From positions 45,834,193 to 45,898,192 of the forward strand of contig JAVMKO010000005.1 in NCBI GenBank assembly GCA_032164245.1: a stretch of 64,000 nt of DNA, given 5' to 3'. Each line of letters starts with the position of its first letter. The first letter of the stretch is position 1. Made by a program: the position numbers and the translations under genes. Under the pieces are notes generated by a model. It saw nothing but the letters and a program-made list of their open reading frames with translations, had not been told where the DNA came from and made no database searches. This DNA is from Sternotherus odoratus. Lineage: Eukaryota > Chordata > Testudines > Kinosternidae. Below, in pieces: positions 31,788 to 45,179 of the stretch.

Positions 31788-33404
31788 ATCTAAGGGCTTC
31801 TCTACACGGGAAAGTTTTCCCAGTATAATCATACTAGTATACGTAAACTGGTACAAACCTGCAGTGAACATTCTTATTCTGGAATAAGAATGGCTTTTTT
31901 TCACTGGTCTATAGCAGGAGTTACTCTGGAATAGCTATTGTGCTTTAAATTCACACCCTATTTTACGACAAATTAATTTTCAAGATTAGATAAACCCTTT
32001 GTTTGAATCCTTTCCCTGTCCTGTGCGACACAAACTACCCTGACATAGCCCCTCATCCTGGAGGAAGAGCATCCACATGGTGAGTTATATCTGTATAACT
32101 CAAGCAGTTTAAATTCACTGGTATAATTTACCACCCCATAGATAAGCTTTCAGTGGCTTGGGAGCACAAATTCCACTGACTTTCAATGGAAGCTGTATCT
32201 CCAACTCCCTTAGGTGCTTCTGAAAAATCTCCCTTGATGAAAAGAAAAATAAAGCCCAAGTTACTTCCAAATTTGGAGACTGCAATGGAGGCCGGGACTG
32301 AGAGCCTGATCTGGAATCACAGCTTGTTATCACCTGCTGGAAGGTGGCAGGCACAAATTGCCAGTTGATGAACAGCTATCAAGTATCTGAGTTTTAGCTG
32401 TACTTGGGGAAGGGATATTCTTTTAAGGAGAAGGGTGCATGGAAGAAAGGGGAGAAATTGGTTTACATGCTTATGAAAAATGACGGACAGCACTTTCTAC
32501 CGACAGGCTGTGTGTGGGCAAGGAGTCATGCAACCCCTCCACCCCAAGACAACCCAAGCACACAGCTATACCAATCTGTTTCAGTCCTGGCCACCACAAG
32601 CACCCCCTGCAAAATCCCACCCCTCCACATAGCTCTGCCAGTGCACCCTGGCCTGCACCAGCAGCCCCTGGCCCGCTATTCCAGTCCTGCCCATGCTTAA
32701 AGAGTTCCTAAACTGCAGACAGACAATCACACCAAATTGGACATTCCTCCTCTGTGACCCCTAATCCAGCTCTAGAATCTACAGCCCTCTTACTACTTGG
32801 GCACAAAGAGAAAGTCTGTGGTGGCTAATGGTAAAAGCAGAGCAGGGCCCTTACTGCCTCTGTGAGCCGGCACTACTAGAGAGCAGCATATCCCCTCACA
32901 CCCCCTCAAAGCCAGTCCACTGTATCAGTACATCACCCTGTTTTAACCACGCATCATTACCCTAACCTCTGACACTGCCTGCCATCCCTAGGTCTCAAGA
33001 GGGTTTCTTCAGTGCACCCCGCACTGCCCAGCTAGTATAGGTCCTAATCTTTCCTGAGCAGAGATCACCAATCACGATTAATGGTGCCAGACTCTATGAC
33101 GATCTCCCGTGTGGAAAAAGTCATTAAGCCCAGAACAGAAAGACAATCGGTGTTTCCTACTCTTGGCAGAAGACAGCATGGCAGAGAAAACAGAGTCGGA
33201 AAACACTCCCACTTCCTCCCACTCTACTCAGCGCTGAGTAAAATCAAAGCCTCAGCGGTGAGCTCCCTTGCAATCACTGCTTGTCGCTGCCAGTAGGCAC
33301 AGTGCTAAGAGAGCTGTTTCCCCTGAAGGGGGGCTCTTGCATCAGTATGCCCCAAAGCTAGTGTTAGCCACTACTGGCTGTCACCACTTTGGGCAGATTG
33401 CGCA

Positions 33405-33703
33405 TTTCCCACAATCTTTGCCAGAGGATGTTGTGAGGGCCAAGACTATAATAGGATTAAAAAAAGAACCAGATAAGCTCATGGAGGATAGGTCCATCAA
33501 TGGCTATTAGCCGGGATGGGCAGGGATAGTGTCCCTAGCCTCTGTTTGCCAGAAGCTGAGATTAAGCACCAGGGGATGGATCCTTTGATGATTATCTGTT
33601 CTGTTCATTCCCTCTGGGGCACCTGCATTGGCCACTATCGGAAGACAGGATACTGGAATAGATGGACCTTTGGTCTGACCCGGTATGGCTGTTCTTATAC
33701 AAG
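33405..33703 (+). mobile_element. CR1 LINE 3' end
   Basis: GGCCACTATCGGAAGACAGG, TACTGGAATAGATGGACC and TGACCCGGTATGGCTGTTCT are a CR1 3' end signature. 5' truncated. Non-coding tail plus the decayed C-terminus of ORF2. Confidence 0.75.
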
Positions 33704-34815
33704 ATCACAGGGAAGCCATTCAGACCGCGCTAAGTGGCCAGAGAGTGAGCCAGGCTGATTAGCTGGCTCCCCTGGAGTCACAACAGTAAGGAATGTGCCC
33801 TGGTGCATGTTAGTTATTAGTGAGGAACCAGAACTTTCAGTCCAATCTCAGATGATCCCAGCAAATCACAAGCCCCCCTTACACCCCACACACTTAACAT
33901 GCTGGGAATGAATACCCAACCCTATTCACGGTGGCTCCTGCATGATCCTGGGAAGAACTAGGCCTGCAACACATTTGAGTATATTAGAATCTGGCTCGGC
34001 CTTTTTGGCTTTGTAGCAGCAGTGCACAGAAGTGACCTCATCACCACAAAGAACAGGAAATTCTGAGGGGTTATGTCACACGGGAAAATAAAGGGACTGA
34101 GGAACAGGATTCTTCTTCCCTACAGTCAAAGCTTCCACTCTCTCCCCCCCCCCCCCCCCTCTTTTCAAATGAAGCCAAAAACCGTACTAGGAGGGGCAAG
34201 GGTCCTTCCTACCACTCCTCCTTCAGCAGCACTCAGAGATACTGCTGCCTCCCCGCTGTGCTCGTGAGGGGCAGGCGTGCTGCCCCATGCAAGGCCGTGC
34301 TACAGCAGGGAAGCTGCTGAAATCCCATTTCACATCTCAGTGCTGTCAACTCTCCTGATTTTAAAGTCTTGCGATATTTGGTGCTTCTTACAACCCCAGC
34401 TGGTGGAGTCATGGGGCTATGTGAGAGAGACTGTTTTTATTTTAAAAGTGTCTAGCCCTTGTGGTTGGGAAGAAAAGCTTGAAAATTTGACTCCCTCCTC
34501 TGCCACAAAGGCTCCAAACTCAAGGGGCAAATGAGAGCACAGATCTCCTGATATCTTTAAACCAATCTCATGATTTTTGAACATCTGGGGCTGGCTGAAC
34601 TGAATACTGTACCTAGATATCTGCTCCAAGAGAAGAAGATTAACATTTCTTGGTGTCCATTGTTTATCTGCTCTACACTAGAGATGGGTCCAAGTCCAAA
34701 TCTCAGATCCAATGACCTTTAGGTTTATTGAAAGGAATTGTTCATATCTTGAACCAAACTTCTCAGCTCAAACCCATCATTCCCAGCACACACCCACACA
34801 CAGTGCTAGAGCTGC

Positions 34816-34902
34816 TTGCATCCAACGAAGTGGGTATTAGTCCACGAAAGCTTATGCTTCAATACTTTAGTTAGTCTTTAAGGTGCCACAGGACTCTGTT
34901 AC
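34816..34902 (+). mobile_element. Short retroposon fragment with 15-bp target duplication
   Basis: Contains GAAGTGGGTATTAGTCCACG, GAAAGCTTATGCTTC and GTCTTTAAGGTGCCACAGGA. Flanks cagtgctagagctgc (34801-34815) and cagtgctagagttgc (34903-34917) match at 14 of 15. Same family as 47020-50363, 52244-52384 and 57945-58003. The long target duplication indicates LINE-type or Penelope-type integration; family name not certain. Confidence 0.75.
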
Positions 34903-35864
34903 CAGTGCTAGAGTTGCATCTGTGCCTTTAAGAGCACAGTTCACAGAAGTATGCTTTTTAAGCCAAAGATTTAGCAACTTCAAAAACAAAGTTATTGCAG
35001 CCGACTCTCTCACTGATCCCCAGTGCACAATCTGTCTGAGCTCCCATCTCTCTCGGAGATCCGTGGGATGTGTCACAGTTATTGGGGATTAGAGTGTCTT
35101 CACATAACCTTACTCTTTTCTCAGCCTTCCAAAAGCTTTTCTCATGTTTTGAAAGCAGAGATTTTTTTGATGGGGGGAAGCCAGGGGACAAAGCAGTCTG
35201 ACCAGCTTCCCACATTCTCTCTCTCTTTGACTTTCCTAAAGCATTCCATACCCATGTAGTAATGCCGCCTAAACAAAGAAAAACAGGAGGTCAACAAAAG
35301 TCAACAAAGTTCAGCCATCTCCAACTGGAGCTGGTTACGTTGTAGACTATTGCTTCACACAGACTGCTTGTACACCCACGGCCTTATCAAAGGTCATATC
35401 AACAACACACCCACTCTCTATACTTTGTGACTTCTAAATCTCCATGGAGACAAATACACAAAATGGAAACAATTACATCATCCCATAGGATGTGAGTAGC
35501 CCTGCCTAAGGAAGCCTCCGGAAAGTTGATACATGTGGCTGACTGTTTCAGCCATCACTTGAATGTTGCTATTCACTTTCAGAAGTAACTAGAACATGTT
35601 TCTGCAGGTTTTGTCTTATCTAAGACGAAGCAAAAATCACTGCTCCATTGTGAAGTTTACACAATTTTTTGGTTAAAGGAGCCTTAAACCTTAAATTAAC
35701 CTTAAACCTGAATCTTCCACTTAGATGTTTTTGGGAATGTTCTAATATTTCTGCCTCAAAGTAGGAAGAGAGGATCCTTTGGGAAATGGGCCAGACCACC
35801 TGGAAACTACTGCAGCTTAGAACGCTCTAGAAGCGGCTCTCACAGCCCATTTTATCGGCTTATT

Positions 35865-36160
35865 ATTATTTGAATACAGATGTGCCTAAAAGTGCAAACT
35901 GAGATCAGAGCCCTACTGTGCTGGCACTTCACATAGTAAGAGACAGACCCTGTCCCAAAGAGCTTGCACTCTAAATAGGCAAGACAGACATAGGGTGGGG
36001 GAAAAGAAGTGTTATTCCCCATTTTATAGATTGGGAAACTGAGGCACAAAGCGACTACATGACTTGCCCAAGGTCATGCATGAAGTCTGTGGCAGGGCCA
36101 GGAATTTAACCCAGATCTCCCCGGTTCCAACTCAGTACCTTAACCAGCAAAGTCATCCTT
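35865..36160. mobile_element. MIR-like SINE, long copy
   Basis: TGTCCCAAAGAGCTTGCACT, TTGGGAAACTGAGGCACAAA, ACTTGCCCAAGGTCATGC and AACCCAGATCTCCCCGGTT in order; the best-preserved copy here. Confidence 0.65.
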
Positions 36161-37489
36161 CCTCTCCTATTGGGATCCCTATGAAACAGGGAAATGAAGC
36201 ACAGAGGGCAGGTGGTTCAGGTGGTTTCGTCCTTTCCACTGGGGGAAGAAAAGGTAACTCAAGTGGAAACATGCTGAATGTGACACCCTTAAGATTTGGG
36301 TGAGAAGCACAAGTGAAATAATTGAGCAAATACACCAGTAATTTCCTTTCTCCAAAGTTAACAGTCACACCCAACACAGAACTACATCAGCTAGCTGACC
36401 CATCACTACTGAAGGGTTACAGGCTTTTTTGGTAAAAGCTGGTTTTATTATCACTCTACGACGTGATACATATGCTACCATGGCCATAACTCTCTAGGAC
36501 TAAACATCCCACAGGCCTAGCTATTCAACTGAATGATTGCTCTCTGTACATCCTAAGGCTGGACCTCTTGGGGACAATGAGAATCTTCTTCAAGGGGTTT
36601 TGGATCTGGCCCTAAATGAGCCACATACGGTTATGTATGTAATATGGGACCAAAACTGGTCATTCTGTTCAGTATATGGCCCCCCCACACTCTCATGAAC
36701 CAACACTATGCTTCTGGCAGAGCAAAAAGCCACCCCAAAACACATGCTATCTATTCTGCAAGTGAACAAATGAAAGTTCTATACCTAACTACTGCAAGGA
36801 ATTAATTTACTCATTTGTAATTATGAGTGAGCTATAATGATTAATGACACTTAGTTGCTTCTAAGATTCTGCATGTCCAATGAAAACATATACTCACCCA
36901 ATGAAAGTAAAATACGGTATAATAACTTGTACAATGATGTTGGGAAAAAGTTCAGTCATTTTATTAGGCCTATTCTGATAAAATTCTTAAAAGTTTTGCA
37001 AGGCTGGTATAGACAACATGTTCAGGGTATGATGATGGATTAAAAAAAACACTTGCAACAGGAAAGACTATGAACTCTGATTTGCGATTCTACACACAAA
37101 GCCCCAAGTTAGCTAACCTGGCATGTTTGCCACATTTCCGGGAGAAATTAGCATTCTCCAAGTTGATATTGCAGTCACACAGCTTCTAAGCACTTGCGGC
37201 AGTCAGTCATTGAAAGGGGTGGACAAACCTTATTTAAAGCCGGTGCTATTCATGTCATTATTCTCTTTTTCTTGGCAGACTGGCTTGACACATTTAAAGG
37301 GGCACTGGCAGAGCTGGCAAGCTCAGTGGGCTCTTCCGATTATGGTTTGGACTGCAGAACTCTTCCCTCACTGTGCCAGTTTGTCCTGCTAGCAATGAGA
37401 GAGGGTGATTTATCCAGTACCTCCATTTGTTAAGACTGCTGCAGCTGGCTTCACTTTTAAAACAGGCTCTAAGGAGAGTGATGACAAAC

Positions 37490-37735
37490 CTGATGTCCGC
37501 TAAAGGTAGGAAAACAAGAAAGCAACAAGGGAGATTTAGGTTGGAAACTAGAAAACGCTTTATAAACTTTATTATAAGGTTAGTTAGGCTCTGTAACAAG
37601 GGAAGTTGTGGAATCCCCATCATTGGAGGTGTTTAAGAACAGGTTAGACCTACCACCCGTCAGGGTTGGTCTGGTATACTTAGCCCTGCCTCAGTGACCT
37701 CTCCTGATCCCTTCCAACACTCAGTGTCGCTGAGA
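37490..37735 (+). mobile_element. CR1 LINE 3' end with ORF2 C-terminal remnant
   Basis: The plus frame reads RFRLETRKRFINFIIRLV before a stop at 37636, the usual CR1 ORF2 end. It is followed by GGAGGTGTTTAAGAACAGG and the 3' tail to CCTTCCAACACTCAG. Confidence 0.7.
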
Positions 37736-38499
37736 GCTGCATCAACAGGCAGCTGGGGGCTGAAAATCAAAGGGGGCACACCCATAATGTTTGCTTTCAC
37801 TTAGAGCTTTCTTTACACACCAGTAGAACTGCTTGCCTGAGCTCTTAAGCAATAAAAACCTGCAGTTGAACTTGGATCAACTTTTTTGTCCTGTGCATAA
37901 TGGAACAACAGAACTGAGGGCTGCACCTCAGGACTACACAGGCCCTAATCTGTCTATTCATATTTTATTATATTTGTAATATTTATATTATGCTCATCAC
38001 CAGAGTTCCTGAGAGCCCCTTGTTCTGCCCCTGCTTTAAACTGAAAAGAATCCACAACTCTGGGCATTTGTAGGTGATTTACAAAGCAGAGAGAGGCTGG
38101 TGGCAAAGCAATTATGCAGGTAAATTCAACAGCCAGTATAAGCTCAGCAATAGTTCTCCCATAGCCTTGGATTTAGCTCTTGCTTCATTTGAGAGAGGAA
38201 GCATTAGCCAAGCACTGGGGTTATCCTTGCTTTTACAGAACTGTTGGGGGATCTATAGTACTTTGAGGGTCATGTCTGCCCAGTTCTTCCAAAGGATGGA
38301 GTTTGTACCATTTTCTGTAGTGGTGCAATGCAGTGTCAGAGCATACTATGAGACTAGTGCTAGCCAAGGTGGTCAAGTCACAAGCTCCAGCTCTGAACTT
38401 CTCCAGTGTTTGCAGATAGGAAAGAGTGAATCCAGGTGGTTTGGGCCCCAACTCTCCATAACACTCACAGGCTAGAGATTCACCAGAGAACCCACAGTG

Positions 38500-39011
38500 T
38501 AGAGGTGGGCAAACTATACCCTGCAGACCATTTTAAACCGGCCTGCAAGCTGCACCATGTGGCTTGTCCCCACTCCGGCCGGGGTGCAGGGTCGGGGCCC
38601 TACCAGCGACTCCCAGAAGCCATGGCATGGCCACACTCCAGCTTCTATACACTCCAATGGGAGCTGCAGAGGCGGTGCCTGCAGATGGGGCAGCATGCAG
38701 AGCTGCCTGGCCGGGCCTCTGCATAGGAGCTGGAGAAGGGACATTCCACTGCTTCCAGGAGCTGCTTAAGGCAAGCACTGCTCAGAGCCTGCACCCCCTG
38801 AGCCTCTCCACATGCAACCCTTCCTGCACACATGCACCAGCCCTGATCCCCCCCAAATTCTCAGTCTCAGGCCTACATCCCAAACTCCTCATCCCCAGCC
38901 CCATCCCAGAGCCTGCACCCCAAACCCCAATTTTGTAAGCATTCATGGCCCGCCATATAATTTCTGTTCCCCAATGTGGCCTTTGGGCCTAAAAGTTTGC
39001 CCTCCCCCCTG
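38500..39011. mobile_element. Non-autonomous hAT, CAGGGGTGGGC family, copy 3
   Basis: Ends TAGAGGTGGGCAAACT and inverted CAGGGGGGAGGGCAAACTTT; flanks ccacagtg (38492-38499) and ccacagcc (39012-39019) match at 6 of 8. Shares AATGGGAGCTGCAGAGGC and GCAGCATGCAGAGC with the copies at 13891 and 40906. Confidence 0.75.
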
Positions 39012-40625
39012 CCACAGCCATAACGTCCACCTCTACCTTATACCCTCCCAACCTAACATTTGTCCTACCATCTTGTGTGGCTTGCATTCACTTTACTTGT
39101 CTCAGCCATTTAAGGAGTTGATTGGGAGCAGTACTACAGCAAGTTCTGTACATCAGCTGCTAGCCTACCATGAACACTGGTCCCCACAGCTTGGCAGGGA
39201 ACAGGGAAAAATATGAGATCCAAGACAGCTCCAATTTGGAGAAAACAGCTCCAAGTTACTGCATTAAAATGGTCTTATTCTATACGAAGGCTCGTTTTGT
39301 GGTACAAGTTAAACACATAAAGGTAGCAGGACAAATTCATATTTTCCTGGTTACATAATGAACTATTCTCACATATTCTAACTTTGCTAGAAAAAAACCT
39401 CAAACATGGGAAGTTCTAGGGCCAGATTCTGATCCGTTATACTGATGAAAATCCAGAGCAACTCCTCCGATTTCACTGCAGTTACTCCACAGTTACGCAA
39501 GTGTAACCATCTGAATTTGATTACAAAATTCTTTGGGGACTGGACGCAAGGAGATATGTGAAACCGGGCCCCGGCTAACAGAACCAAATCACTGTCGAAG
39601 GCGAAGGCTGAACATAACTTTGTTTTTAAAACTGCCAACCCCCAAGGTTTATTTGTACCTCCTAGCATGAAACAAAACAAAGGCTGCTCCTCCCTGCCAC
39701 AAATGGACAGTGATGCAAAATGGGTACATTATCTTTGTATAGGATGATAATAGGATGATGACAAACACATAGGCCCAGATCCTCCAAGACATTTCAGCTT
39801 CTAGCTTCCATTGATTTCCATGAAAGTGAGGAGCCAAAAATAACCTTTGAGGATTGGGTCTTTGTGTATTAAACAACCCCCCCCCTTCCCTGACAAACAG
39901 AGGGACGCACCCCACCCACGTACTTATTGCCTGCACCACCACTGACTCGGACTTTCACTACACCCCATGGGTGGCATACCCGAACACACCTATAGACTGA
40001 CACTTTAAAAAACTCCCACACCCCAATCTGGATCTATGCTGGGTATGTGCCTTGTAAAATCTGTACCTACTACCTACAATCGCCCATAACTCCAGCCTGA
40101 CTCCAGATGTCCAGTACCTTACCTCTCAATCTGTGCATGTTTTCATGTTGAACATTAGCTTTAATAAAAATTTTAAGTCTGGCCCCACTTAGTGCACTTT
40201 GCCATGCTAATAAAGGGGGAAGACACTATTGACTTCCAAAGGAACCTCACTGCCTTTCTCCCCTAAAATTGACTGGAATTGAATTGAAAAAGGCCACTAA
40301 CATCATTCAAAACCCGTGCCCACGAATGGGCTATGCACACCACAAAGGACTGAAAGGGTGACACACTCCCGCATATCCAAAGCTTTCCCATTAGTCAGTG
40401 TCCCTGCATTTTTAGCATAAATGAGTCATTGTGAGAATGATCATTTGTCCCCCACCCTGCCTAATGGTCTCTTATCTAGGAAAGCCAACAAGCTTAGCAA
40501 TGGTTAAGATCAAAGACTGTAATTTATGGCCTATATTCTGTTGCAGCCACTGTGTGATAGGCACTGTCCATGTATATATAGATACAGTCCCTGCTCCAAA
40601 CAGCTCAGCATTGGCAAGTCATTTA

Positions 40626-40874
40626 GGGCTTGGCTACACTTACATTTTACAGTACTCGCCTCAGGGGCATGAAAAATCTCCTCCCTGAGCACAGCAAGTC
40701 TGAGCACTTTAAAGCACTAGGGAGGACAGGCTCCCAGCCCTTGGAGATAATCCCCTCATGGAGGTGGATTACCAGGAGTGCTGGGAGAGCGCTCTCCCAG
40801 TGCTTCTGCACACACTCGCACTTCAAAGCACTGCTGTGGGACGACACTTTGAAGTTTCCAGGGTAGCCATGCCC
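40626..40874. mobile_element. PIF/Harbinger-type MITE with TTA target duplication
   Basis: Ends GGGCTTGGCTACACTTAC and inverted GGGCATGGCTACCCTGG; flanked by tta on both sides (40623-40625, 40875-40877), the Harbinger 3-bp target. The interior has GGGAGAGCGCTCTCCC, a perfect palindrome. Non-coding. Confidence 0.75.
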
Positions 40875-40905
40875 TTAGATGGGTTCTTCAGGGCAGCACC
40901 TAGAG

Positions 40906-41390
40906 CAGGGATGGGCAAACTTTTTGGCCCAAGGCCCATATCTGGGTATGGAATTTTTAAGGCTGGCCACGAATGCTGACAAAATTGGGAGTTGGGATGC
41001 ACGAGGGGGTGAGGGCTCCAGCTGGCGGTGCAGGCTCTGGGGTGGGGCTTAGGGGTTGGAAGCGCAGGAGGGTTCTCTTGGTTGGACCAAGGGTTTGAGG
41101 GCAGAGGGGAATCAGAGCTGGGGTCGGGAAAAGGTTCCCGGCCAATGGGAGCTGCAGAGGCAGCATGCGGAGCCCCCTGGCTGCCCCTATACATGGGGGG
41201 GGGGGGGAGGAGACATGCTGCTGCTTCCAAGAGCCACACAGAGTGGGGCAAGCCCCTAACCCTGCTCCCCGGCTGGAGCATCAGAGAAGGGCAAGTCCCA
41301 AACCCCCACTCCCTGACGGGAGCTCAAGGACCAGATTAAAATGTCTGGAGGTCCGGATGCAGCCCCCGGGCCGTAGTTTTCCCATCCCTG
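40906..41390. mobile_element. Non-autonomous hAT, CAGGGGTGGGC family, copy 4
   Basis: Ends CAGGGATGGGCAAACTTTTT and inverted CAGGGATGGGAAAACTACGG; flanks acctagag (40898-40905) and acctagaa (41391-41398) match at 7 of 8. Contains a G run near 41193-41206. Confidence 0.88.
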
Positions 41391-41684
41391 ACCTAGAACA
41401 ATTCTGTGGCTATAGAATAATGACTGAGACCTAACAACATTCCAGGCTATGCCAAGTTACGAAGCTAGCCTGAGGCTGCTAGCTTCTTGAGGCAGGGCCT
41501 ATCTCCCTCACTAGGCCTGATGAGTGCCTAGCAAATCATGGGCAGTATGGCAAAAATGAGTACAAAGAGAACACAAGGCTCTTTCTAAACCCAGCTCATC
41601 ATGCAACACATCAAGCCTCGTTAGAGCTCAGCTGGACCACAATAGAGTTCAGAATAATGACTAGTTTGGTCTCCCTTGCAGAGA

Positions 41685-41830
41685 TCATAGAACCATAGAA
41701 GATTAGGGTTGGAAGAGACCTCAGGAGGTCATCTAGACCAACCCCCTGCTCAAGGCAGGACCAATCCCCAACTAAATCATCCCAAGCAGGGCATTGTCAA
41801 GCCCTGCCTTAAAAACCTAGCACTATTACA
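41685..41830 (-). mobile_element. CR1 LINE 3' end, antisense
   Basis: TAGGGTTGGAAGAGACCTCA, GGAGGTCATCTAGACCAACC and TGCTCAAGGCAGGACCAATC are the reverse complement of the CR1 3' end (compare the sense copy near 49440-49530). Lies 160 bp from PDLIM1 exon 3. Confidence 0.8.
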
Positions 41831-41990
41831 GCTAGTTTGCTCGCTCTTTGAAGAAGATTTGAGGCCATTGTTCCCACTGAAATCAGCTGTAGCTAGAGGT
41901 ACTTAGCACTGCTAAGAATCAGGTCATATGCCACCCTAGCACAGGGCACAGTGAAGAAACAACAAATAGTGCAAGCCCATTATTACTTAC

Positions 41991-42075
41991 CTGGGGTTGA
42001 GATGCCAGATTCATCTTGTAGGGATTGGGCTTTCCCTCCTCTGTCACCAGAGGGGACCAGACTTTGGATTCTGTT
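41991..42075 (-). CDS. PDLIM1: PDLIM1 exon 3: segment after the PDZ domain
   Basis: Minus strand: one base completing an Arg codon, then [20 protein letters not shown] and MNLASQPQ, nearly identical in pattern to human PDLIM1 after the PDZ domain. Acceptor tactgtattgcag, donor CAG|gtaagt. 85 bp: phase 2 in, phase 0 out, matching exon 4. The product connects the PDZ domain to the ZM motif. Confidence 0.93.
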
Positions 42076-45000
42076 CTGCAATACAGTAACATTTAGATGG
42101 TTAATTTGACAGTTTTCTTCCATGGGTTCAATTATGGGGATTCAATTACATGGTTTTAAAATCATTCAGCATCAGGAATCTCAGCAATACCAGGGAAGAG
42201 CAAGGGCTGGAAAATATTCCCCACAAAATATTGGAAAAGTCAACCTGCACAGGTTGTGGTGGGGAGGAAGGAGGGAGAAATTGCAGTGTACTGAAAACTG
42301 TTGAAATGACAAGCTCTCCCCTTAAATTCCTAAGGGGTTTCCTTATCCTGCTTGCAGGCTGGACTCTGAAGTAAGCATGCAGTCTGTGTTCTCAGCCAGT
42401 CTGTAGAGATTCAGCACAGAATGAAGCATTCCTCTGTTTTAGCCAGGGAACAGCTTGCTTTGTCTCTCTCTGTTTTTGGCTACAGAATGTTTTTCTGGAT
42501 TCTTAGAAGTAAAGTAGCGTTATATTGCAACCTTCCAGCTAGAGTACTTTATGTTTTTATTTAAATTATCTGTGTGTATGCCACAAACAAATTCAAGAAC
42601 CATTTGCTAGTGAATCCTGTATTAAGTGACCAATTCCACAGACTGACAAAAAAGGGTGACCTAATAGAGGTGGGCTAAGAACTTTCCTTTAAAACTGGAG
42701 GGGAGCCTATAAAAGACTAGATCTTATTGACTTGATATCAAAAATGTGTTTTTATATTAAAAAAAACCCAAATATTTAAAAGCCTTTCAAATATTGCATT
42801 TTAGCATAAGAACATGAAGTGTTACATAGAATGTGCAAAGTGAAGAAACTCCTGCAGACAAAACCTCCTGATTTGATCACATGTCCTGTGGTATTTGGCA
42901 TTTAAAAGGAAAGAAAGAAAAAGAAAAACCAGTTCCTGGATTCAGGTGATTACAGGAGGCTCCCAGCTTTTATTAAAATAAAAGGCAAGTTTCTAGCCCT
43001 CATGGTTGGAGAGAAAAGCTTGAAAATGTGACACTACCACCCAAAACAAATAAATATTCAATTATTTTTTCTCTCATGTTTTCTGGGGGACTGACCCATG
43101 ATTTTTGAGTGCTTGTGGTTCCAAAGCAGAGTATGTGTTATATACCTACACTGGCCTGCCCTAAGTTCTAATCTTTTTGTATATAAAAGAGTGTTATTGT
43201 TGAATAAACAGATGCCTGGAGGGTTTATAAAATGACTTGTCAGACTCCATCTGTGGATAGAGTGAGAACTGCAAGGACCAAGTGCGCCCAGGGAGAAAGA
43301 CTGGAGAGTGTATCCAGCTATACTATTTCTAACCATTAACTGTGGATTGACTGGATTACTTGCAAATTCCCCCAAAAAAGCCTGCAGTGCAAATAAAAAG
43401 ATTAAGAATACAGTAGCCCCTAGGTTTTAAAAGATCTTAAAACATAGATTAAAGACAAACTAATGATTATGGCTCAGGACATAGCCATCCATAACCTTGG
43501 GCCTGAGAAGTCTTAGACGTACCACTTCAATTCCTTGTGCCTCAAGCCTTCCCATCTGTAAAATGGCATATATTTAACTGCCCCATCAGGATGTTGTGAG
43601 GCTTATGTTTGTTAATGTTATATGTGGAATTCTTTTCTGAAAAATTTCCCCAATTTTTTAAAATTTAAAATTGTTGAAAACATTTTAAACATTTCTGTCA
43701 GTTCAAGAACTGGTTTAAAAGGGGGGAGGGATTGTGGCAATTTCACTGAGATTTTTACAGTTTTTACTCAAATTTAGGAATTCCACATGGCTGATAAACC
43801 CTTCAGAAGAATTTTAAAAGATATGTCCTGTTCTGACAGGAACCATTTTGCATCTGCAGTGGCAAACTACCTTTTAGATACCTAACTGCCCAACTGCACC
43901 CACAAATTAGATCCTTGAGTACTGGAGTAGGAGGATTTGCACATGAAATTAATAGAGGTTGGGAACAAACCTCTTTAAAAAAACAGGCTTTTAATCAGGG
44001 GTCAAAGGGATGGGAAACAGAAGGGGTGACTACAGGGCCACATTCATTGTGGAGGAAATACCACAGACTTACACAAGTGATGAATTCGGCCCATATCATT
44101 TAACAAGCCACTTCCCACTGCCATTCAGTTAAAAAACAAAACAAAACCCAAAATACAAGCCCACCACTCTTTCTCCTCCCTTATGGAGAGCTCTTCTAGG
44201 TATAGTATCTGCCTTCTGTTAACATCTACTGTACAAGGAACATTAAACATTAGAAATCCAATACACTGGAAATGCCTCATATAGAGATGTAGAAAGTCAG
44301 TCTCATGTTTTACCAGTTTAGTGCAATATGCAAACTGCAATCCAGGGATAGAGAACCTCTTTCCACAAGGCAGGGTAGTTGGTTTCTTTCTTTCTTTTTT
44401 TTTTTTTTAAAAAGAAAGACATTGTTCCATTGGCTTTTAATAGGAGTTTTGGGTGCCCAAAAAATACAGAATGAAGTTTGCTCTACAGCCTGACCAAAAT
44501 ACAACCATCTCTGTGATGGAGGTTGGCAGTCAACCAGTGCACAGTGACTGGGGATGGAGAAGTTTTGGCCAGAAGACAGAACCTCTCCTCTTATAAAGAA
44601 AGATTTTAATGACCATATAGACCAGATGGGACCTCTGTTTTCATCTCACCCCAGAAACAAGAGACATCACAAATGGCATGGAATTAAAATAACCTACCCA
44701 GAATGGATGAAAATATGAATATGAACCCTAGTTTCAAATCTGTAGGTATTTCAAATAATTCTTGGACCATTAAATATATCCTTTGATACCAATTTTAAGA
44801 AAAAGTTCATTTTGGGTCTCTGAAGCTCTGCAGATTTGGGTGGAATTTAACAAAAGAGTTTTGGATTAATTTGTTTTTTAAGTTTTAAAAAATAAATCAA
44901 AACATTCATTTTGACTATTTCAGACTATTTTGTTTTCATTTTTTCATTTCAAAACAGTATTAAATTTTGAAATTTGGCCAAAGTAAAACAAACAAACACA

Positions 45001-45179
45001 CACACATGCAATAGTGAAAAACAACCACCCACCAAACTGAAATGAAAGACTTGGGGGGAAACATTGTTTCAAGTGAACCCAAATGTTTCAAGCAACTCAA
45101 AACATTTTTTTTTGGAGGGGTTTTTTGAGCTAATTAAAAGTTTGGTTTTTTTTAAAAAAAAAATCTATTCTCTTTCATT

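Larger units (their letters stand above)
24912..41990 (-). other. PDLIM1: PDLIM1 intron between exons 3 and 4 (17.1 kb)
   Basis: Donor gtaagtaata at 41981-41990. It holds most of the listed repeats. Runs: 17 G at 25469-25485, 13 G at 28081-28093, 16 C at 34144-34159, G-rich near 41193. Stretches 29100-30060, 30200-31090, 31800-33400, 33710-34800, 34920-35860, 36160-37480, 37740-38490 and 39012-40620 show nothing I can assign beyond short repeat-like strings. A copy of the GGGCTTCTCTACACGGG MITE type starts about 31794. Confidence 0.7.

Noticed and set aside
31281..31793. 170-aa Pro-rich open frame
   Set aside because: C-rich interior of a hAT element bounded by exact duplications; no start context or domain.
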